A DNA stretch of 64,000 bases, taken from Mesocentrotus franciscanus (lineage: Eukaryota > Echinodermata > Echinoidea > Camarodonta > Strongylocentrotidae). The stretch is taken from contig CP137674.1 in the NCBI GenBank assembly GCA_037976565.1, forward strand, positions 7,545,789-7,609,788, written 5' to 3'. Of this stretch, positions 58,366 to 64,000 are shown in pieces. The position numbers and the translations under genes were made by a program. Position 1 is the first letter of the stretch. Each line of letters starts with the position of its first letter. The notes beneath the pieces are model-generated. The model was not told the DNA's origin. It made no database searches and worked only from the letters and a program-made list of their open reading frames with translations.

Positions 58366-59731
58366 CTAGATTTGTAATACTTGTTTAGAACAAGTATAGG
58401 TGGGCTGGTCCAACTAAAATTTAAGACAAAATCAAGGGCACATTTTAGATAGCTTATTGTCTCAGCTACAACATACTCGAAGTTCAGCGTAAACGAAGCT
58501 AAAACGACGGAGATATTGCTCGCGAAAGACGGGAATGTAGAATCCAGTTTTGAGAAAAGTCATGTCCCATAGAGAATACACGCAAAATGTGAAAAATTGA
58601 CATGCCTCCTTTAATCGCAAAATACGCCATGATGCCTTTGTCAAAATGAAAATTGTGGAACTGCATTTGTAGAAAATTGTCTCAGCTAGAACATATCAAA
58701 ATTTGGAAGAAAATCGATCAATATTTACAGAGATACAATCAATTTTCCAAAAATATGCTGACGTCATAATATGCAAATTGAAATTTTGAGTTTGGAGGCC
58801 ATTATGATGACGTCATGAGTTAATTGAGGGTCAAATGAGACATGAAATCATATCTCCGACTCATAATCTATCCAAATATGAAAAAAATTGGGAGTTCCCA
58901 TCCATTCTGAAGAGTTACAATGAATTTTGTATAGGCATGTTTTTGCCCATATATGCTATGTATTACAAGAGCTCGCGCGCACGGACATTTATATTGAATG
59001 GACGCTCATCTTGTTATTAATGGTCATTAAGAGATAAACATGGTATCAAATTGTTCGAAAAAATATGGGAAATATCATGAAAGAAAAAAATGGCGATTTT
59101 ATGTTGTATAATCGTGTTACGCGCGAAAACGCGCGCATGTGCGTGTGCGCGATTTTTTATAAAATGCTTAAAATGGCCTGAAACGTATCCAAAATGAATT
59201 TGAGACGATTTGGAACATTTTGAAATTTTGCGCGCGCTGACGCACGGACGTACGCATGCGCGCGCGTTTTACCTGAAATTGACCGGACGGATATTGACCT
59301 TGATCATGGTAAATATGAATGAAAAACGATCTTTCGTTATGAAGATATGATCATGAGTAGATTTTCAGAAAATTTTACAAAATGGCGCCTAGATGACGTC
59401 ATCAGTCAAGGTCAAGGTTGAAAACCTTATTGTGCTTTGTTTATATGCCAATACATATGTGTGCCAAATTTCAAGGTATTTGATTTAACCATTTTCAAGT
59501 TATCTTGCTAACAAAAAAGTGGGTCGAAATAAGAAAAATAAATAAATAATAATAAAGGCGATTTTAACAAAATTATAAGGTGGTCTGTATGATATACAGC
59601 CCACCTAATAAATAATAAATAAAGGCAATTTTAACAAAATTATAAGGTGGTCTGTATGATATACAGCCCACCTAATAAAGGCAATTTTAACAAAATTATA
59701 AGGTGGTCTGTATGATATACAGCCCACCTAA
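58366..59731 (-). mobile_element. Helitron-like unit 10 (type B end) with mini-hairpins
   Basis: About 1,175 bp of type B unit followed by an AAATAAATAATAATAAA stretch and three mini-hairpin modules (59545-59731). Confidence 0.6.
59578..59729. repeat. Three tandem mini-hairpins
   Basis: The 29-nt hairpin of 52195-52223 is repeated at 59578-59606, 59645-59673 and 59701-59729. Each is preceded by GGCAATTTTAACAAAATTAT (GGCGATTTT in the first). The same single T/C mismatch is kept in each copy. Confidence 0.8.
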
Positions 59732-61337
59732 CTAGACATGTAATACTTGTTTCGGAACAAGTATAGGTGGGCTGTTCCAATTGGTGCATACCACACATGG
59801 TTAGTGAGATAGTGATCAGTGAAATGTTTGACCTTTGACCCTAATTTTCATACTAAGTAGTTAAGATACCATTGGCATGATTTGACCTCAATTTTTGAAA
59901 TAATCCTGTTATTCAGGTCTATTAGTGTGCCAAATTTTATGTCTATACAAAGCATTGTTTTAGAGAAACCATGTACAGTATATTTGACCTTTGACCCTCA
60001 AATCTAAATAATATAATGAAATAATTATGCATATTCTCGATTTTGTGTTTTTATATGAACCATTTTGTATTTACCTATCAACATGCAACGTTTCAAGTCA
60101 ATTGCGACCACTATACCAAAATAATCCACATAGACATTACACGTGAACGGAAAATGGAATTCTCAAATCCCACTTTGCAAGTGAAATATGAGCATGATCC
60201 CGGCATCTGATCGAAAAATAAAGGGCACATTAGTGATAGCTTATTGTCTCAGCTACAACATACTCGAAGCTCAGCGAAAACGAAACTAAAACGACGGAGA
60301 TATTGCTCGCGAAAGACGGGAATGTAGAATCCAGTTTTGAAAAAATTCCCATAGAGAATACACGCAAAATGTGAAAAATTGACATGCCTCCTTTAATCGC
60401 AAAAATACGCCATGATGCCTTTGTCAAAATGAAAAATCGTGATACTGCATTTGTAGAGAATTGTCTCAGCTAGAACATATCAAAATTTGGAAGAAAATTG
60501 ATCAATATTTACAGAGATACAATCAATTTTCCAAAAATATGCTGACGTCATAATATGCAAATTGAAATTTTGAGTTCGGAGGCCATTATGATGACGTCAT
60601 GAGTTAATTGAGGGTCAAATGAGACATGAAATCATATCTCCGACTCATAATCTATCCAAATATGAAAAAAATTGGGAGTTCCCATCCATTCTGAAGAGTT
60701 ACAATGAATTTTGTATAGGCATGTTTTTGCCCATATATGCTATGTATTACAAGAGCTCGCGCGCACGGACATTTATATTGAATGGACGCTCATCTTGTTA
60801 TTAATGGTCAATAAGAGATAAACATGGTATCAAATTGTTTGAAAAATATGGGAAATATCATGAAAGAAAAAAATGGCGATTTTATGTTGTATAATCGTGT
60901 TACGCGCGAAAACGCGCGCGCATGTGCGTGTGCGCGATTTTTATAAAATGCTTAAAATGGCCTGAAACGTATCAAAATGAATTTGAGACGATTTTGAGCA
61001 TTTTGAAATTTTGCGCGCGCGCTGACGCACGGACGTACGCATGAGCGCGCTTTTTTTTACCTGAAATTGACCGGACGGATATTGACCTTGATCATGATAA
61101 ATATGAATGAAAAACGACTTTTCGTTATGAAGATATGATCATGAGTAGATTTTCAGAAAATTTTACAAAATGGCGCCTAGATGACGTCATCAGTCAAGGT
61201 CAAGGTTGAAAACCTTATTGTGCTTTGTTTATATGCCAATACATATGTGTGCCAAATTTCAAGGTATTTGATTTAACCATTTTCAAGTTATCTTGCTAAC
61301 AAAAAAGTGGGTCGAAATAAGAAAAATAAATAAATAA
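59732..61337 (-). mobile_element. Helitron-like unit 11 (type C end)
   Basis: 1,606 bp. Hairpin loop TCGG. The junction keeps ACCACTATACCAAAATAATCC, i.e. more of the tRNA-like sequence than other type C units. Confidence 0.6.
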
Positions 61338-62158
61338 CTAGACATATAATACTTGTTTCGGAACAAGTATAGGTGGGCTGTTCCAATTAATGCATACCAC
61401 ACATGGTTAGTGAGATAGTGATCAGGGAAATGTTTGATCTTTGATCCTAATTTACATACTAAGTAGTTAAGATACCATTGGCATGATTTGACCTAAATTT
61501 GTGAAATAATCCTCTTAGGTCTATTACTGTGCCAAATTTCATGTCTATACAAAGCATTGTTTTAGAGAAACCATGTACAGTATATTTGACCTTTAACCTT
61601 AAAATCTAGATAACATAATGAAATATGCATATTCTCGATTTTGTGTTTTTATATGAAATATTTTGTCTTACCTATCAACATGCAACGTTTCAAGTCAATT
61701 GCGACCAATATACCAAAATAATCCACATAGACATCATACGTGAACGAAAATGGAATTCTCAAATCCCACTTTGCAAGTGAAATATGAGCATGATCTCGGC
61801 ATCTGATCAAAAAATAAAGGGCATATTAACGATAGCTTATTGTCTCAGCTACAACATACTCAAAGCCAGGGGCGTAGACAACGGGGATGGGGATGCATCC
61901 CCCACCTCAAGGTGGGGGATGGCATGTACAATCATCCCCCAGGTTTTGGGAATGATATTTGCTTACTTAATAAGTCATAATGATGATAATAATAGTAATA
62001 ATAATAATGATAACAATTATAATATTAATAATAATAATAATTATGATGATGATAATAATAATCCTCATCATTATTGTAATTGTGTTTATTGTTATTAGCC
62101 GCATTCACACGGTGAAAGCCAATTCAGACGGTAAAAAAGAAAATCTTACAAGTATTTT

Positions 62159-62340
62159 GTGGTTATCTTGTGGTTTGGAAACCACAAGATAACCACAAGA
62201 TTAATCGCGCATATTTTGCAGTGCGCGCAATCTCGTGGTGTGGAAACCAAAAGATAACCACGAGTTTTGCGTGTTCAAATGGGGCAAACCACAAGATAAC
62301 CACAAGATACCTCTAAGATTGCAAACCACAAGATAACCAC
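62159..62340. repeat. Cluster of AACCACAAGATAACCAC motifs
   Basis: 62159-62176 and 62179-62196 form a perfect 18-bp palindrome with GG centre. Further plus-orientation copies are at 62244-62261 (one change), 62286-62303 and 62323-62340. CTCGTGG (62232) also pairs with CCACGAG (62258). Resembles a subterminal binding-site cluster. Confidence 0.8.
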
Positions 62341-62341
62341 T

Positions 62342-62482
<141 letters not shown>

Positions 62483-62980
62483 TAAGACTGAGATCAAATA
62501 GAAGTAAATAATGCCCTAATTTGAAACGATGCAATGCCGTTATGGTTCCGATTTCTTCACAAACTTACAAAGCAGTATTGTTACTCCATGGATCATAGTG
62601 ATACTGTTTATGTTTTTCTTATCTGTATGTTAATGAGCCGCCAGCCAATATCCATCTATGGATACTATGCCTGTTTCTTTGAGGTAAAAAAGCATAGTAT
62701 GTACGTATTCATTATGCTTTATAATGAACAGACATATTGTTCAAAGTTTAATCGTTATTTGTTTGTTGTTTATGTGTTCTATTCACAAATGGCCACAGAG
62801 GCTGTTTTCATTCATAACCACATACCCCTATCAAGACAACAAAGACTATACCTGCGTGTACACAGTTGACATTGGTTTTTTTCTGAAGAGGTGTAACAGC
62901 AAAATTCACAGAGATAAATAAATACGTAGTGTGGTTCAATATGCAATACTATGTGTCAGTCCATTCTGTATTCGTATGCC

Positions 62981-63049
62981 ACGGTGTGTGTGTGTGTGAG
63001 TATGTGTGTGTGTGAGTATGTGTGTGTGTGCGTGCACGCTTGTGTGTGT
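62981..63049. repeat. GT microsatellite
   Basis: GTGTGTGTGTGTGAGTAT-type repeat inside the hAT-type element. The 111-codon frame upstream (62534-62869) has no recognisable motif. Confidence 0.9.
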
Positions 63050-64000
63050 TATTTTACCTCATTAAGTATGCATCAGATTGCACGATTTCAAGTTCAAAAT
63101 TGCAAAAGCTCCCTACCGTGGGAGGGGGGACACCCCCCTCCCACACCCTCCCGCTCGGTCGCTTCGCTCTCGCTCGGGCGCTTCGCGCCCTCACTAACGT
63201 TGGCAGCCCAGTCATCCCCCAGGTGTACGAACCTGTCTACGCCACTGCTCAAAGCTTAGCAAAACAAAACTAAAACGAGAGAGATATTGCTCGCGAAAGA
63301 CGGGAATGTAGAATCCAGTTTTGAAAAAAGTCATATCCCTTAGAGAATACACGCAAAATGTGAAAAATTGACATGCCTCCTTTAATCGCAAAAATACGCC
63401 ATGATGCCTTTGTCAAAATGAAAAATTGTGAGAACAATTTTTGTAGAAACAATTTTTGTAGAAAATTGTCTCAGCTAAAACATATCAGAATTTGGAAGAA
63501 AATCGATCAATATTTACAGAAATACAATCAATTTTCCAAAAATATGCTGACGTCATAATATACAATTTAAAATTTTGAATTCGGAGGCCATTATGATGAC
63601 GTCATGAGTTAATTGAGGATCAAATGAGACATGAAATCATATCTCCGACTCATAATCTATCCAAATATGAAAAAAAATTGGGAGTTCCCATCCATTCTGA
63701 AGAGTTACAATGAATTTGTATAGGCATGTTTTTGCCCATATATGCTATGTATTACAAGAGCTCGCGCGCACGGACATTTATCTTGAAGGGACGCTCATCT
63801 TGTTATTAATGGTCATAAAGAAATAAACATGGTATCAAATTGTTCGAAAAAATATGGAAAATATCATGAAAGAAAAAAATGGCGATTCTATGTTGTGTAA
63901 TGTTGTTACGCGCGAAAACGCGCGCATGTGCGTGTGCGCTATTTTTTATAAAATGCTTAAAATGGCCTGAAACGTATGCAAAATGAATTTCAGACGATTT

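Noticed and set aside
45994..60804. A 61-codon open frame (starting MRHEIISPTHNLS) present in seven or more units
   Set aside because: It is kept only because the units are nearly identical copies. It has no domain, is broken in units 1 and 12 and shortened or shifted in others, and lies in low-complexity repeat DNA.

Overview
The window looks like animal nuclear DNA, most plausibly from a marine invertebrate. It is AT-rich and gene-poor, has spliceosomal exon signals, TAC/AAT/GATGGT microsatellites, DIRS, Ty3-like, hAT, Helitron-like and non-LTR elements, and a P2X7-tail ('ballast') domain gene of a type common in invertebrate deuterostomes and cnidarians. The species cannot be fixed from sequence alone. 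Only two host-type or cargo genes are recognisable: the first coding exon of a monocarboxylate-transporter-like (SLC16/MFS) gene at 15386-15557, and a broken three-exon P2X7-tail-domain gene at 22318-31095. Nearly everything else is mobile or repeated DNA.

Layout. 1-2100: AT-rich DNA with a C-arm/G-arm foldback and a 152-bp MITE. 2100-7190: a decayed DIRS-type tyrosine-recombinase retrotransposon (gag-like repeats, RT, RNase H, recombinase, palindromic terminus). 7471-8873: the 3' half of a non-LTR element. 8874-15380: microsatellites, a SINE-like relic, two copies of a dispersed repeat, an inverted copy of the satellite unit used later, MITEs and two hAT-like elements. 15386-15557: the transporter exon. 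Directly behind it, inside its intron, lies a satellite with a ~1373-bp unit (15780-17847 and 34315-40905).

That satellite is split by a 16,467-bp insertion (17848-34314) with perfect 16-bp terminal inverted repeats and a 4-bp target duplication (TCTG). Removing it restores the satellite unit exactly. The insertion carries the P2X7-tail gene with its own TATA/CRE-like promoter. The gene is in turn interrupted in its first exon by a young LTR retrotransposon (22598-29622; 381-bp LTRs differing at one position; 4-bp duplication ACAG). So four layers are nested: transporter intron, satellite, TIR element with gene, LTR element.

40906-41618 is a non-LTR endonuclease fragment. From 41937 to the window end there are 12 consecutive Helitron-like units on the minus strand. 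Each ends (minus strand) in hairpin + 8-9 nt + CTAG|T. They share a ~1.1-1.2 kb body but carry at least three interchangeable end modules; one module class holds a tRNA-like sequence exactly at the module/body junction. The last unit is interrupted by an hAT-type element (61867-63247) with a perfect 8-bp duplication.
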